Positions 1 through 9,306 of a stretch of 64,000 nucleotides of DNA are shown here, one piece after another. The notes beneath the pieces were generated by a model, which was not told where the DNA came from, did no database searches, and saw only the letters and a list, made by a program, of their open reading frames with translations. Source of the stretch: CBDDFV01 sp965227335 (GTDB lineage: Bacteria > Planctomycetota > Phycisphaerae > Phycisphaerales > SM1A02); assembly GCA_965227335.1 (NCBI GenBank), contig CBDDFV010000010.1, forward strand, positions 329,851 to 393,850, read 5' to 3'. Position 1 is the stretch's first letter; every line of letters starts with the position of its first letter. The translations under genes and the position numbers were made by a program.

Positions 1-2
1 CC

Positions 3-962
3 GCATCGATCGACGGCATGACGTGTTCGGGCGACAACATCTCGATCGAGCACAACAAGGGCGAGGTCTATCGCATCAAGCCGCGGGTGAATCTCGATGT
101 GAACCGCTACTGGATCACGGACGAGGTGCGCTACGGCTGGAAGTTCATCCACCACGAAGACCGCATCCGCCTCCCGCACGTGCGGGGCGAGAAGCCGCTC
201 CCCATGGAAGAGGCGGCGACGGCGTACGACACGGCGTACGACGTGGTGAATACGCGGCTGACGGACGCCTCGTCGATCGGCGTGATCGTGAGCCCGATGT
301 TGTCATGCGAGGATGCGTATCACCTCGCGTTGCTCGCGCTCGAACATGATTCGAACGCGGTGTTCGCGGTCGGGCCGGTCCCGACGGAGGGCGAGGACAA
401 GACGTTCAAGGACGGCTTCACGCTGTACGCGGAGAAGGCGCCGAACGCGCGGGGCGTGCGTCGGGTGCTGGAGGGCGTGGCTTCCGGCAAGGTGCTCGAC
501 GCGGACGCGATGGTGCGCGAGTTGAAAAAGGGCGGACCGGACGCGGTGATCGTCACCGGCAACTACCCGAGCGAATGGGTGACGTCGGATCTGAAGGACG
601 CGATCGGCGACGATCGATTCCTGGTGTTGGTCGACACGCTGCCGAATGCGTTGACGGAGCGGGCGGACGTGTTCCTGCCGGGCGCGACGTGGGCGGAGAA
701 AGCGGGCGTGTTCGAGAACGTGAACAATCGTCTGCAGGCGTTCGAACGGGCGATCGAGTCGATCGACTACTGCAAGAGCGAGGCGCAGATCGCGATGGAT
801 CTGCTGGCCCGGGCCCGCGGGGAGTATCCCGCGGCGTTCAACGCCGCGAACACGCGTCAGGCGATGTCGTCGGACCACGGTCTGACGGCGTTCACGTCGG
901 ACGTGCATGTCCCGGCGGGCGCGCAGACGGTGGAGTCGGACATGGAGCTGGTCGAGCTCTGA
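3..962 (+). CDS. nuoG: NADH-quinone oxidoreductase subunit G, C-terminal part (5' end outside window)
   Basis: The frame is already open at the left edge, so this is the last ~319 residues of a longer protein. NuoG is the iron-sulfur and molybdopterin-fold subunit of the peripheral arm of respiratory complex I on the cytoplasmic face of the membrane. The segment 'VNLDVNRYWITDEVRYGW' matches the N.xVNxYWxxDxxRxG stretch that follows the 4Fe-4S domain in this family. Further on, 'ADVFLPGATWAEKAGVFENV' is the usual ADVxLP...EKxGxFxN signature of molybdopterin oxidoreductases. The residue normally Cys in WxCDxxR is Thr here. Another molybdopterin oxidoreductase subunit is possible because the diagnostic N-terminal half is not visible. 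The frame ends in TGA and is followed by a hairpin at 1138-1171. Confidence 0.8.
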   Translation, partial: ASIDGMTCSGDNISIEHNKGEVYRIKPRVNLDVNRYWITDEVRYGWKFIHHEDRIRLPHVRGEKPLPMEEAATAYDTAYDVVNTRLTDASSIGVIVSPMLSCEDAYHLALLALEHDSNAVFAVGPVPTEGEDKTFKDGFTLYAEKAPNARGVRRVLEGVASGKVLDADAMVRELKKGGPDAVIVTGNYPSEWVTSDLKDAIGDDRFLVLVDTLPNALTERADVFLPGATWAEKAGVFENVNNRLQAFERAIESIDYCKSEAQIAMDLLARARGEYPAAFNAANTRQAMSSDHGLTAFTSDVHVPAGAQTVESDMELVEL

Positions 963-1137
963 GTCAATCGTCGGCAAAGCCGACGTCTTTCCCGGACCCA
1001 TCGCCACTCGGGACCAGAGTCACGTGGATCCGCGACCTGCCGGCGTCGGCCGCCGCCGCGCTTCCGGGGGATGGGCTCCGCGCGTTGACCGTCGCGTCGG
1101 GGGCGACGACAGCACCCAGGCGCGGGATCCGACTGCA

Positions 1138-1171
1138 CAACGACCCGACGGGCCTCACCGTCGGGTCGTTG
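1138..1171. terminator. bidirectional hairpin between convergent genes
   Basis: This is a perfect 14-base stem (1138-1151 with 1158-1171) with a 6-base loop. It lies between the rightward nuoG-like gene and the leftward lipoprotein gene. No strong T tract follows on either strand, so it is called a terminator from stem quality and position only. Confidence 0.55.
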
Positions 1172-1232
1172 CTGATCAGCCCCCACAGATTCGTCAGCGG
1201 GTCGGGTCCGTGCGGCGCGGCCCGCCGCGCGA

Positions 1233-1778
1233 TCATTCCTCGCTGGCGCCCGCCACCTGCTCCGATGACGACGGCGTCGACATCGGCGCGGCGAATCGTT
1301 CGTACGTGAAGGGATCCTCGCCGTTCAGGGCCGCGAACGCGGCGGGCGTGAAGGCGAAATCGGTCGAACCTTCCTGATGCGGGACGCCGGTCGGGTTGTG
1401 CATCGCGACGGCGTTGCCGTGCTGCACGAAGGGCCAGGGCGTCTGGAAGAACACCACCGTCGGCGTCTGGCGAAACGTCGTGCGTCCGGCGGGCAGTTCC
1501 AGACCGGAGCGCCAGCGGCCGTCCTCGAACCACCACCACTCCTGCGAGAACGGCTCGAAGTAGACTTCGGCCCGCGGGTAATAGACGAACTGATACGTCC
1601 ACCAGTCGTGACGCGCATCAGCGTGCTCATGGTGCGGCACGCCGTCGGATCGCCACGTGACGGTGCGATCGCCCGTCCGCGGGGCGCAACCGCCCGCGGT
1701 GAGCAGCGCCGCCGCAAGCAGCGCGGCGCCGGTGAGCGAGGCGGAGTGAATCGGAGACGGACGCAGCAGCTTGTTCAT
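1233..1778 (-). CDS. putative lipoprotein of unknown function
   Basis: The product is 181 residues and I do not recognise the family. The start at 1778 gives a typical export signal: 'MNKLLRPSPIHSASL', then a hydrophobic stretch ending 'AALLTAGGC'. The Cys sits where lipid attachment would occur, but the lipobox is imperfect because position -3 is Ala. The mature part is rich in aromatic residues, with 'EWWWFEDGRWRSG' and 'FFQTPWPFVQ', and ends in a Ser/Glu-rich tail. An upstream in-frame start near 2180 would remove the signal peptide and overlap the neighbouring gene, so it was rejected. The gene lies downstream of the beta-helix gene on the same strand but is separated from it by a terminator hairpin, so it is probably transcribed alone. 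Confidence 0.6.
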   Translation of the reverse strand: MNKLLRPSPIHSASLTGAALLAAALLTAGGCAPRTGDRTVTWRSDGVPHHEHADARHDWWTYQFVYYPRAEVYFEPFSQEWWWFEDGRWRSGLELPAGRTTFRQTPTVVFFQTPWPFVQHGNAVAMHNPTGVPHQEGSTDFAFTPAAFAALNGEDPFTYERFAAPMSTPSSSEQVAGASEE

Positions 1779-1943
1779 GCAATCAACCCTTCCCTGGTGA
1801 TCGGCCGGAGACCCCGTGCTTCGGATGACATCGGCCGCGCCGGGACGACCCGCCAGTCGGGATGGACAAACCCCGCCGCCCGCCTGTGGAACGGCGCGGC
1901 GTGCGCACGGAGGTCCGGGAAAAGGCTCGCCCTGACGGACGGC

Positions 1944-1983
1944 AAAACGAACGCCGCCCGGATCACGCGGATCCGGGCGGCGT
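1944..1983 (-). terminator. Rho-independent terminator of the beta-helix/dockerin gene
   Basis: A perfect 14-base GC-rich stem (1951-1964 with 1970-1983) has a 5-base loop. Read on the minus strand it is followed by TCGTTTTGCC, a short T run. It lies about 40 bases beyond the stop codon at 2021. Confidence 0.8.
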
Positions 1984-2020
1984 CGGGCGTTCGTCAGGGA
2001 CGGAGAACGGGTCGCGCGGC

Positions 2021-4276
2021 TCAGCGCGGCAGTTCGATCTCGTCCCGTTTCGGCGCTTCGAGACCCGCCATGCCGCGCGGCGGGTTCCAGTTCTGAATGA
2101 TCGTGGCGAGGTCGGCTTCGAACACGAGACCGTCGATCGTGAGGTCTGCGATGCAGCCGGGGCCGGGGCACAGGCCCCACGCCGCGAGCAGGATCGCGAG
2201 ATCGCGCGGCGCCACGTAGCCGTCGCCGGTCAGGTCGCCGAGGACGGTCGGGAATTCGACGGCGCCCATGTCGGTGATGTTTTCCTTGCCTTCGCCCTGG
2301 TCGGGGGTCTTGAGGTTGTCGACGAAGCGGAGTTGGTCGTGGAGGTCGAGGGGGACCTGCTCGGTGAAGCCGCTGCCGTCGAAGAAGTCATGGTCGAGGT
2401 TGCCGATGTCGAGCGGCACGAGGCTGTTGGAGCCCGCATCGATACACGGCGAGATGGGGAGCAGGCCGAGGTCGATTTCGCCATCGCCGCCGGTGAGTTC
2501 GCCGCCCGGCTGGAAGGGCGGGTTGATGAAGCCGGGGGTCGACGCGATGTTGCCTTGGCCTTCGGGGAATGATCCCGCGCCGTCCTGGACGTTGGAGTAG
2601 TCGACGAAGATCGTGCCGCCGGAGACCTGGGCGGTCACGGCGTCGCCTTCGGCGTCTTCGTTGCTCCAGAGGATCGAGTTGACGATCTGGACGCCGCCGA
2701 AGGGGTTGTTGCGGACGCCGCCGCCGACGGCGTTCTCCGCGAGGTTCCACCCCACGGTGGAGTTGGCGAGCGTGATCAGGCCGCCGTTGAAGATGCCGCC
2801 GCCGGCGCCGAGGAAGCTCGTGCCGCGGGCGGTGTTCGAAACGACGACCGTGTTGACGATCGTCGGCTCGCCCATGTTGTAGATGGCGCCGCCCCGGTCG
2901 GAAGCTTCGTTGTTGTCGAACCAGAGGTTGTAGAGGAAGGGGCGTGCGGCGCCGTCGGGGCCTTCCGTCTCGATGGCGAGGGCGCCCCCGAGGGCTCCGG
3001 TGTTCTGGGTGAAGACGACGCGTCCGACGCTGGCGTCGCTGTTGATGATCAGCATGCCGCCGCCCCCGGGGATCTCGGCGTCGTGGGCGTCGCCGCCGGT
3101 GAGGGTGAAGCCGTCGAAGACGACTTCGGGCCCCCCGCCGATGATGGTGACCACGTGGTAGGCGTTCGAGGGTCCGGGCAGTTCACAGAACACGCCCGCG
3201 AACTCCGCGCACGCGAGGTCCCATTCCACATCGCAGCAGAACGAGTCGAGGCCGCAGACCAGGTCGCAGCATTCGGTGTTGTCGCAGCCGGGGGTGCCGT
3301 TCGGTTCGTAGCAGTCGCCGTCGCCGTCCTCGCAGACGTCGCCGGCGAGAGCGGACCCCGAGGGGGCCACGCCCGCCAGCCCGATGGGGCCGGTGTTGAT
3401 GTCCAAGGTCCAGTCGCCGTTGAAGCCGGTCTGCCCGAGGTTGAGGACCACGCCGAAGTTGGCGCCGACCCCGCCGAATCCCGGCGCCAGATCGCCGGCG
3501 ACGACCTTGCCGAGAAACTCGAGCACGGTCCCGCCGTTGTCTTCGAACCCCATGAGGACGAGTTCGCCCTCGAGCAGGACCGGGCCGCGCCCGTCGACCC
3601 AGCCGCCGAACGACACCTCGCCGCCGGTCAGGACGCCGTCGTTGTCGATCGACGCCGAGAGCAGCATCGTCCCGCCCGTGATCGGCAGGGGCGTCGGTCC
3701 GCCGAGATCCAGCTCCAGCGCGACGCCCGTCGCGGTGAACACCTGCGTCGCCGCGTCGTAGTCCGCCGAAATGAAGCCCGACAGAATGTCCGGGACGTCC
3801 GCCAGCGGCAGGTTGAGCATGCCGACCGTGGTGACCGGGCTTTGCGCGGCGAGCCCTTCCGAGGGCTTCGGCGCGCCGTCGATGATCGTCGGGAACAGCA
3901 CCGGCTTGCGCCAGTCGGGATGCGGAAGTCCCGGTCCGGCGTAGCCGCCGAGGACTTCGACATCGGGCTGGTCGATCAGAATCGTCCGCGAGCGCGGATC
4001 CTTCGGGTCCGTCAGCGTTCCCGGAACGTAGGTTCCCTGGGCCACGCGAATGATGTCCGGCACGGGCGTTTCCGCCGCGGCCGCCAACGCATGGTCGATC
4101 GTCCGGAACGGATCGCCCCACGAGGTGCCCTTGCCCGAATCATCCGGCGCGTCATCGTCGACGTACCAGATCGCCGGCTGAACATCGCCCGCGGACGCAA
4201 CGGACGCCGTCAGCAGAAGGCCGCCGGTGCACAACAAAGCAGCCGTCCCGAAGGACGTACATCTCTCCGTGATCAT
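2021..4276 (-). CDS. secreted beta-helix repeat protein with dockerin-like C-terminus
   Basis: The product is 751 residues from the ATG at 4276, which is preceded by AGAGG and opens a signal peptide ending near 'VASAGD'. The mature start 'IWYVDDDAPDDSGKG' and 'SWGDPFRTIDHALAAA' are typical of exported planctomycete right-handed beta-helix proteins. The second half has repeated short turns such as 'GGAIYNMGEPTIVNTVVVSN'. A Cys-rich insert lies around residues 320-350 (CDNTECCDLVCG, CCDVEW). The C-terminus holds a dockerin-like pair: 'GDLTGDGYVAPRDLAILLAA', then a second, degenerate copy 'IADLTIDGLVFEADLATIIQ'. The likely location is the cell surface or outside the cell. Substrate and function are unknown. 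In longer versions of the frame the region before 4276 does not look like protein. Confidence 0.8.
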   Translation of the reverse strand: MITERCTSFGTAALLCTGGLLLTASVASAGDVQPAIWYVDDDAPDDSGKGTSWGDPFRTIDHALAAAAETPVPDIIRVAQGTYVPGTLTDPKDPRSRTILIDQPDVEVLGGYAGPGLPHPDWRKPVLFPTIIDGAPKPSEGLAAQSPVTTVGMLNLPLADVPDILSGFISADYDAATQVFTATGVALELDLGGPTPLPITGGTMLLSASIDNDGVLTGGEVSFGGWVDGRGPVLLEGELVLMGFEDNGGTVLEFLGKVVAGDLAPGFGGVGANFGVVLNLGQTGFNGDWTLDINTGPIGLAGVAPSGSALAGDVCEDGDGDCYEPNGTPGCDNTECCDLVCGLDSFCCDVEWDLACAEFAGVFCELPGPSNAYHVVTIIGGGPEVVFDGFTLTGGDAHDAEIPGGGGMLIINSDASVGRVVFTQNTGALGGALAIETEGPDGAARPFLYNLWFDNNEASDRGGAIYNMGEPTIVNTVVVSNTARGTSFLGAGGGIFNGGLITLANSTVGWNLAENAVGGGVRNNPFGGVQIVNSILWSNEDAEGDAVTAQVSGGTIFVDYSNVQDGAGSFPEGQGNIASTPGFINPPFQPGGELTGGDGEIDLGLLPISPCIDAGSNSLVPLDIGNLDHDFFDGSGFTEQVPLDLHDQLRFVDNLKTPDQGEGKENITDMGAVEFPTVLGDLTGDGYVAPRDLAILLAAWGLCPGPGCIADLTIDGLVFEADLATIIQNWNPPRGMAGLEAPKRDEIELPR

Positions 4277-4562
4277 TGTCGCCAATTCCTCTCTAGTAAC
4301 CCATGTTCGCCGCCGCGCCGAACCGTCCGGTCTCCAAGCGGTCCCCAGTCGAACGACCACGGCCTTTTTCCGCCCGTATCCGTTCTGAACGTACTTCAGG
4401 GGGACTTCACGTCAAGGGCAAATCGGCGGATCCGATGCTGGTCGCCGCTGAAATAGTCGGAGATCGCCAGAGAATCCACGCGTGCAACGCCGGGATCCGG
4501 GCGCAATCATGAAATCCCGCCCACATCAGGTCCGCCGGCCATCGATTATGATTCCCTCGTCG

Positions 4563-5735
4563 ATGAACACGCCTGTCCGACACCACGCCACGCCGCGCTC
4601 CATCCCGCCGGGACTGACCCGCGTCGCCTTCACCGGCCGCTTCGTCACCACGACGCGTCGTGATCTCGCGGAACTGGTGCGCGGGCTCGGCGGCGCCGTG
4701 GCCGGCTCGGTGTCCGGACGCACCACGATGCTCGTGGTCGGGCTCGGCGGCTGGCCCCTGCACGCGGACGGGGCGATCAGCAACAAACTGAAACGCGCCG
4801 AAGCGATTCGCGACCAGGGCGGACGCATCGAGATCCTCTCCGAGGACCAGTTCTTCGAACGGATCGGACTCCGCAAGGCGCGGACCGGATCTGAGGGGCG
4901 AGGCCGCCAGTTCACGGCCGAACAGTGCAGCGAGACCCTCGGACTCCCCGCCCGAATCATCCGACGCTGGGAAGCGCTCGGACTCGTCCGCTCCGACGAT
5001 GGACGGTACGACTTCCAGGATCTCGTCTCGCTGCAGGCGATCGCGGAGTTGACGGAGCGCGGCGTCGCGCCGGCGGACATCGCCGGCACGATCCGCCAGC
5101 TCTCGAGTGTTCTGCCCGACATCGAACGCCCGCTCGCGCAACTGCGCCTCGTTCGCGAGGCGGGCATGCTGGTCGCCGAACATGGCGCCGCGCGAATCGC
5201 GCCGGACGGTCAGTTCATGCTGGACTACGAAGCCCCCGCGCCGCAAATCGACACCGCCGCGACCATCCGGTTTGACGAACCGTCGAACGCCGACGAGTGG
5301 TTCGCGCGAGGCGTGGATCGGGAGGCGCTGGAGGACGTCGACGCGGCGATCGCGGCGTACGAATCCGCGCTCACCGCTCGTCCCGCGTTCCCCGAGGCGT
5401 ACTTCAACCTCGGCAACTGCCTGCGGACGGCCGGCGATGCGGCCGGCGCCGCGAAGCAGTTCCGCCGGGCGGTGGAGCTGGATCCGACGCTCGCCGCGGC
5501 GTGGTACAACCTCGCGGACATCGAGGAGGAGGCGGACGACCTGGAGCAGGCGGCGCAGAGCCTGCGGGCCGCGATCGCCGCCGCCCCGGACTTCGCCGAC
5601 GCCCACTTCAATCTCGCGTCGTGTCTGGACCGGCTGGGTCGGCGGGAGGAGGCGTCGGGGCACTGGCGCCGGTATCTGGCGCTGGACCCCGATTCCCGAT
5701 GGGCGGATGCGGCGCGGCGTCGGCTGCAGGGGTGA
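4563..5735 (+). CDS. BRCT-MerR-TPR fusion protein
   Basis: The product is 390 residues from the ATG at 4563. Residues 18-103 form a BRCT-like domain ('VAFTGRFVTTTRRDLAELVR', then 'GLGGAV' and 'TTMLVVG'), as in NAD-dependent ligases and replication proteins. Residues 117-190 look like a MerR-type helix-turn-helix ('LGLPARIIRRWEALGLV', 'LVSLQAIAELTERGV'). Residues 244-378 are three to four TPR repeats ('AYFNLGNCLRTAGDAAGAAK', 'AWYNLADIEEEADDLEQAAQ'). The protein is probably cytoplasmic, and both a DNA-binding and a protein-binding role are plausible inferences. There is no clear ribosome-binding site. A TATGAT box at 4547-4552 lies only 10 bases before the start, so the transcript may be leaderless. 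In-frame upstream ATGs at 4482, 4509 and 4548 are less likely. Confidence 0.8.
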   Translation: MNTPVRHHATPRSIPPGLTRVAFTGRFVTTTRRDLAELVRGLGGAVAGSVSGRTTMLVVGLGGWPLHADGAISNKLKRAEAIRDQGGRIEILSEDQFFERIGLRKARTGSEGRGRQFTAEQCSETLGLPARIIRRWEALGLVRSDDGRYDFQDLVSLQAIAELTERGVAPADIAGTIRQLSSVLPDIERPLAQLRLVREAGMLVAEHGAARIAPDGQFMLDYEAPAPQIDTAATIRFDEPSNADEWFARGVDREALEDVDAAIAAYESALTARPAFPEAYFNLGNCLRTAGDAAGAAKQFRRAVELDPTLAAAWYNLADIEEEADDLEQAAQSLRAAIAAAPDFADAHFNLASCLDRLGRREEASGHWRRYLALDPDSRWADAARRRLQG

Positions 5736-5799
5736 GCGACAAGCGATCGTCAGGATCAGGAGGACGGCGACCCTCCAGCCCGCCGCCCCGGTTCGCTGG

Positions 5800-6798
5800 T
5801 CATGGCCCGCCCTGTCTCGCCCGGTCAGCGGCGCGGAGGATGGCGATGAGCCACGGGATGGCCACGAGCAGGATCGCGGCGTGGAGCGTCACGAAGATCT
5901 GGTCCGGCAGACCGAGCGCCCCGAGGCGTTCCGGGATGACCAGCAGACCGACGAGCCAGAGCGGCGTGAGGGTCAGGGCGATGAGGAAGGGCATGGCGGT
6001 CGGCTGGGCGGGATCGGCGACACGACGTCGAGGCCAGCCGACGAACGCCGCGACCCCGGCGAGGGCGGCCAGGGCGAGAAACATGACGACAACAGCGGCG
6101 ATCGCCCCGGGCGGCGGATCGGCGGAGCGGGCGAAGCCGCTGGCGAAGCTGTCGGCGACGGTGGCATCGAGCATCACCCACGCCATGAGCTGCGTGCGCT
6201 GGAATCCGACCACGGTGGCCAGGGCGACGGTGATCGCCCAGGTGGAGTCGCCGAGCCCGCGCCGGCCGATGCGGATCGCCCACGCCGCGAGGGCGCGTCC
6301 GGTGAGCAGGATCAGCGTCAGTTCGAGCAGGAGGCTGACGAGTTGCCAGGCGAGGTGGAGTCCGGAGACGCGGTAGATGAATGCTGCGAGGGGCGTGGGG
6401 AATACGAGTGCGAGTTCAAGAACGAGGAACACGCCGCCGACCATCAGCGCGGCGGGCGTGAGCGCGTGATCCCCCCGCGCCCACGCCGCGAGTCCGGCGA
6501 CGCCGACGAGCAGGAGCGGTCCGAGGTAGACCTCGAGATGCGCGACGGTCCACAGCAGTCCGCCGCCGCCGGGGAGCGATCCCGCGATCCACGGCAGAAA
6601 CGCGACCGCGATCACGAAGAGCAGCGTGATGGCGGTGATGGTGATGGGCCGGGCGGTGGCTCGGGCGTATTCGGCGCGGGCGCGGCTGTGCGCCACCGCG
6701 ACGCCGCACTCCGGGCATCGGGCGTCGTCGGCGAGGCCGCGCAGGTCGTAGCCGCACTGGCAGATGAGGGTGGGGGCGTCGGTCGTTGTGTCGGTCAT
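5800..6798 (-). CDS. multi-pass membrane protein with N-terminal zinc ribbon
   Basis: The product is 332 residues. It begins with a four-Cys zinc ribbon, 'CQCGYDLRGLADDARCPECG' (residues ~13-32), followed by about eight or more hydrophobic segments, for example 'ITAITLLFVIAVAFLPWIAG'. The ribbon is a recurrent N-terminal module in this window, but I know of no assigned function. The start ATG at 6798 overlaps the stop of the upstream gene by four bases (ATGA), so the two are translationally coupled. Both encode the same architecture with diverged sequences. No catalytic motif is visible. Confidence 0.7.
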   Translation of the reverse strand: MTDTTTDAPTLICQCGYDLRGLADDARCPECGVAVAHSRARAEYARATARPITITAITLLFVIAVAFLPWIAGSLPGGGGLLWTVAHLEVYLGPLLLVGVAGLAAWARGDHALTPAALMVGGVFLVLELALVFPTPLAAFIYRVSGLHLAWQLVSLLLELTLILLTGRALAAWAIRIGRRGLGDSTWAITVALATVVGFQRTQLMAWVMLDATVADSFASGFARSADPPPGAIAAVVVMFLALAALAGVAAFVGWPRRRVADPAQPTAMPFLIALTLTPLWLVGLLVIPERLGALGLPDQIFVTLHAAILLVAIPWLIAILRAADRARQGGP

Positions 6799-7637
6799 CG
6801 CGCGGCGCCTCGGAGCGACGCCTGCATCACGCGGACGCGGATGGTCTCGGCGCGCAGTCGCCAGCCAAGGATCGCCGCCGTGGCCACCGCCGTCAGCCAC
6901 AGGACGCCGCCGGCGATGGCGATCCAGTACACGGGGACCCCGCCGCCGGCGAAGACGGGGATCCAGCTGAGGCCCATCGAGAGGATGTAGACCACCGTCG
7001 CGGCAGGCATCCAGTGCCGAAGTCGCGGTCGGCGGAATCGGGCGGCGAGGCCCCGGGCGCGAAGCATCACGAACACCGCCACCACGCCCATCCCCACGGC
7101 CAGAACGATGTGGATCCAGCGGATCAGCGCGCCCGCGTCGCCGCCGGTGACGAGGCGGACGAGGAGTCCGGCGAGGTAGAGGGCGATGACCGTGGTGACG
7201 GCGGCGCGTCCCCATCGGGCGCGGCGGGCTTCGACCTCGATGTGGGGCGCCTCCGTGCGAAAGAGGCCGTGGAATCCGAGCAGGAGCAGGAGAAAGCCGC
7301 CGATCTCGGGGATGATGACCACGTTCTCGAGGATGGCGTCGAGGCCTCGCCACGCGGGTCCGCTGAGCAGAAGGGACCCGCCCCACTGGATGACGCCGAC
7401 GCCGATGAGGAGCGCCGCCCCGATCACGCCGCGAGTGAGGGCCTGCCGGAGGCCGTCGAGCCAGTGGGCGGGGGCGAAGACGGGGTGGTCTTCGAGGGTG
7501 TCAGCGACGGGGAGGCCGCACTCAGGGCACGATCCGGCCGGGTCGCTGCCGCGAAGGGCATAGCGGCAGCCTCGGCACTCGAGATCGGCGTCGAGTCGGC
7601 CGTCGGCGCCCACGGAAGCGGCCCGGTCGGGTTCCAT
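6795..7637 (-). CDS. multi-pass membrane protein with N-terminal zinc ribbon
   Basis: The product is 280 residues from the ATG at 7637. The zinc ribbon is 'CRGCRYALRGSDPAGSCPEC' near residues 20-39, followed by several hydrophobic helices ('VIGAALLIGVGVIQWGGSLL', 'IPEIGGFLLLLLGFHGLF'). The gene is first in a two-gene operon with the paralogue at 5800-6798, joined by an ATGA overlap. It diverges from the coiled-coil gene that begins at 7815. Longer in-frame versions to the right run antisense through that gene and were rejected. Function unknown. Confidence 0.7.
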   Translation of the reverse strand: MEPDRAASVGADGRLDADLECRGCRYALRGSDPAGSCPECGLPVADTLEDHPVFAPAHWLDGLRQALTRGVIGAALLIGVGVIQWGGSLLLSGPAWRGLDAILENVVIIPEIGGFLLLLLGFHGLFRTEAPHIEVEARRARWGRAAVTTVIALYLAGLLVRLVTGGDAGALIRWIHIVLAVGMGVVAVFVMLRARGLAARFRRPRLRHWMPAATVVYILSMGLSWIPVFAGGGVPVYWIAIAGGVLWLTAVATAAILGWRLRAETIRVRVMQASLRGAAR

Positions 7638-7814
7638 CCCCTGAGAATAGCAACCGTTTCGGGCGGGGGCCCGTAGAGATCGGGGGTGAGCGGGCGGGGT
7701 GGTCGCCTTGACTCGGCGGGCCCGACTCCCGACACTGCACGATCCGGATCGTCGCGGAACGCCCCGCGGGCGATCCGGATATCGAATGAGGTTTGATCCT
7801 CGGAGGCTGAGCTT

Positions 7815-9194
7815 ATGGCTGCGCGATCTGGCGCTGGGACTGGAGTCATTGTTTCGCTGGTGGTGTTCGTCATCGTCAGCATTGGCCTGCTCGTGCTCTC
7901 GATCGCGTTGTACGCGAATCTGACAAAGGCCCTGCAGGCCGAGTCGGACATGCGGAACACGCTCGAGACGTACGTGGCGATGTCGGAACAGAGCGGCGAT
8001 CGCATGCAGCGTCTCGAGAGCGAGGCGAGCGGCGCCCGCAAGTCGGTCGCACGCTACCTGCTCGATTCGCGGGCGGAGCTTGCGACGGCGGCGGTCGGCG
8101 ATCCGAATGCGACGGCGTCGTCGGTTCGTGCGCAGCTCGAGTCGATGGGGGCGACGGACTCGAGCAGTCTGCTCGGCGCGTTGCAGAAGGCGCAGGGCGC
8201 GGAGCGTCGGGCCCTCAACGAGGTGCAGACCCTGCAGACGCGTCTGGGCGAGCGGAACAACGAGATCGCGTCGCTCGACGACCAGATGGCGCAGATGAAG
8301 ACCGAGCACGCGGACGAGATCGCCGAAGCGATGGCGACGATCGCGCTCTACCGCAACGAGCATGAACAGTTCCAGCAGGATCTGGCCAACACGCTGCTGC
8401 AGATCGAGGGTTCGAAGGACCGGCTCACCGACGACTACGAGGATCGCATCGACGACCTCGAGGCGGAGCTGGACGACACGACGAACACCAACGTCGTGCT
8501 CGCGGACAAGATCAAGGAGCTGGAGCGGCTTCGCAACGAGGCCCGCATCCGGGCCACGAGTCCGGACATGCTGGTCGACGCCCGCGTCATCGACGTGGCG
8601 GGCGAGGACCAGGTGTTCCTCGATCGCGGCCGCGACCACCGCATCGTCCTCGGCATGACCTTCGAGGTGTACGACACCGCGAGTGCGATCCGTCCCAACG
8701 CGCTGGGCGACCTGCCCCGCGGCAAGGCGTCGATCCAGGTGATCAAGGTCGGGCAGACGACGTCGACGGCGAAGATCATCCGGGCGATCCCGGGTCGTCC
8801 GATCGTCCGCGACGATGTGCTCGCCAACGCGGTCTACGATCCGCAGTACCGGTTCAAGTTCCTCGTCCACGGCAAGTTCGACGTCGACAACGACGGTCGC
8901 CCGACCGAGGTGGAGGCGGACATCATCCGCAGCCGCATCGTCGAGTGGGGCGGGACCGTCGTCACCGGCGATTCCCTTCCGGGCGACCTGGACTTCCTCG
9001 TCCTCGGTCAGCGTCCGCCCCAGCCGGCGCCGCTCCCGCCGGGCGCCACGAGCCAGGCGGAGATCGACGCGTTCCTCGAGAAGCAACGTCTGTACGACAC
9101 GTACCAGCGTCTCTTCGACCAGGCCCGCGAGGCGCAGATCCCGGTGCTCAACGCGAACCGGTTCTTCATCCTGACCGGACAGGTCGCACGCTGA
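7815..9194 (+). CDS. membrane-anchored coiled-coil protein with BRCT-like C-terminal domain
   Basis: The product is 459 residues and starts 8 bases after a GGAGG ribosome-binding site. Residues 10-34 form one hydrophobic anchor ('VIVSLVVFVIVSIGLLVLSI'). Residues ~35-245 are charged heptad-rich helix, a probable coiled coil. Residues ~245-335 look like a small beta domain ('SPDMLVDARVIDVAGEDQVF'). The C-terminal part has the pattern of a BRCT fold: 'FLVHGKFDV', 'ADIIRSRIVEWGGTVV', 'LDFLVLGQ', then 'AQIPVLNANRFFILTGQ', where BRCT domains have a conserved late helix. The BRCT assignment is my inference. The architecture resembles envelope or division scaffolds, but no specific role can be given. 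A strong terminator follows. Confidence 0.7.
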   Translation: MAARSGAGTGVIVSLVVFVIVSIGLLVLSIALYANLTKALQAESDMRNTLETYVAMSEQSGDRMQRLESEASGARKSVARYLLDSRAELATAAVGDPNATASSVRAQLESMGATDSSSLLGALQKAQGAERRALNEVQTLQTRLGERNNEIASLDDQMAQMKTEHADEIAEAMATIALYRNEHEQFQQDLANTLLQIEGSKDRLTDDYEDRIDDLEAELDDTTNTNVVLADKIKELERLRNEARIRATSPDMLVDARVIDVAGEDQVFLDRGRDHRIVLGMTFEVYDTASAIRPNALGDLPRGKASIQVIKVGQTTSTAKIIRAIPGRPIVRDDVLANAVYDPQYRFKFLVHGKFDVDNDGRPTEVEADIIRSRIVEWGGTVVTGDSLPGDLDFLVLGQRPPQPAPLPPGATSQAEIDAFLEKQRLYDTYQRLFDQAREAQIPVLNANRFFILTGQVAR

Positions 9195-9220
9195 GGCGAC
9201 GACATCCCTGAACCACCCCG

Positions 9221-9248
9221 CGGCCGCCGGACCTCCGGCGGCCGTTTT
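9221..9248 (+). terminator. Rho-independent terminator
   Basis: A perfect 10-base stem (9221-9230 with 9235-9244) with loop ACCT is followed directly by TTTT. It lies 27 bases after the stop of the coiled-coil gene. Confidence 0.85.
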
Positions 9249-9306
9249 CGTGCGCCGCCGTCCGCGTCGACGCCCCGGCGCAGCGGCGCCGTACAATCCC
9301 CTCCGC

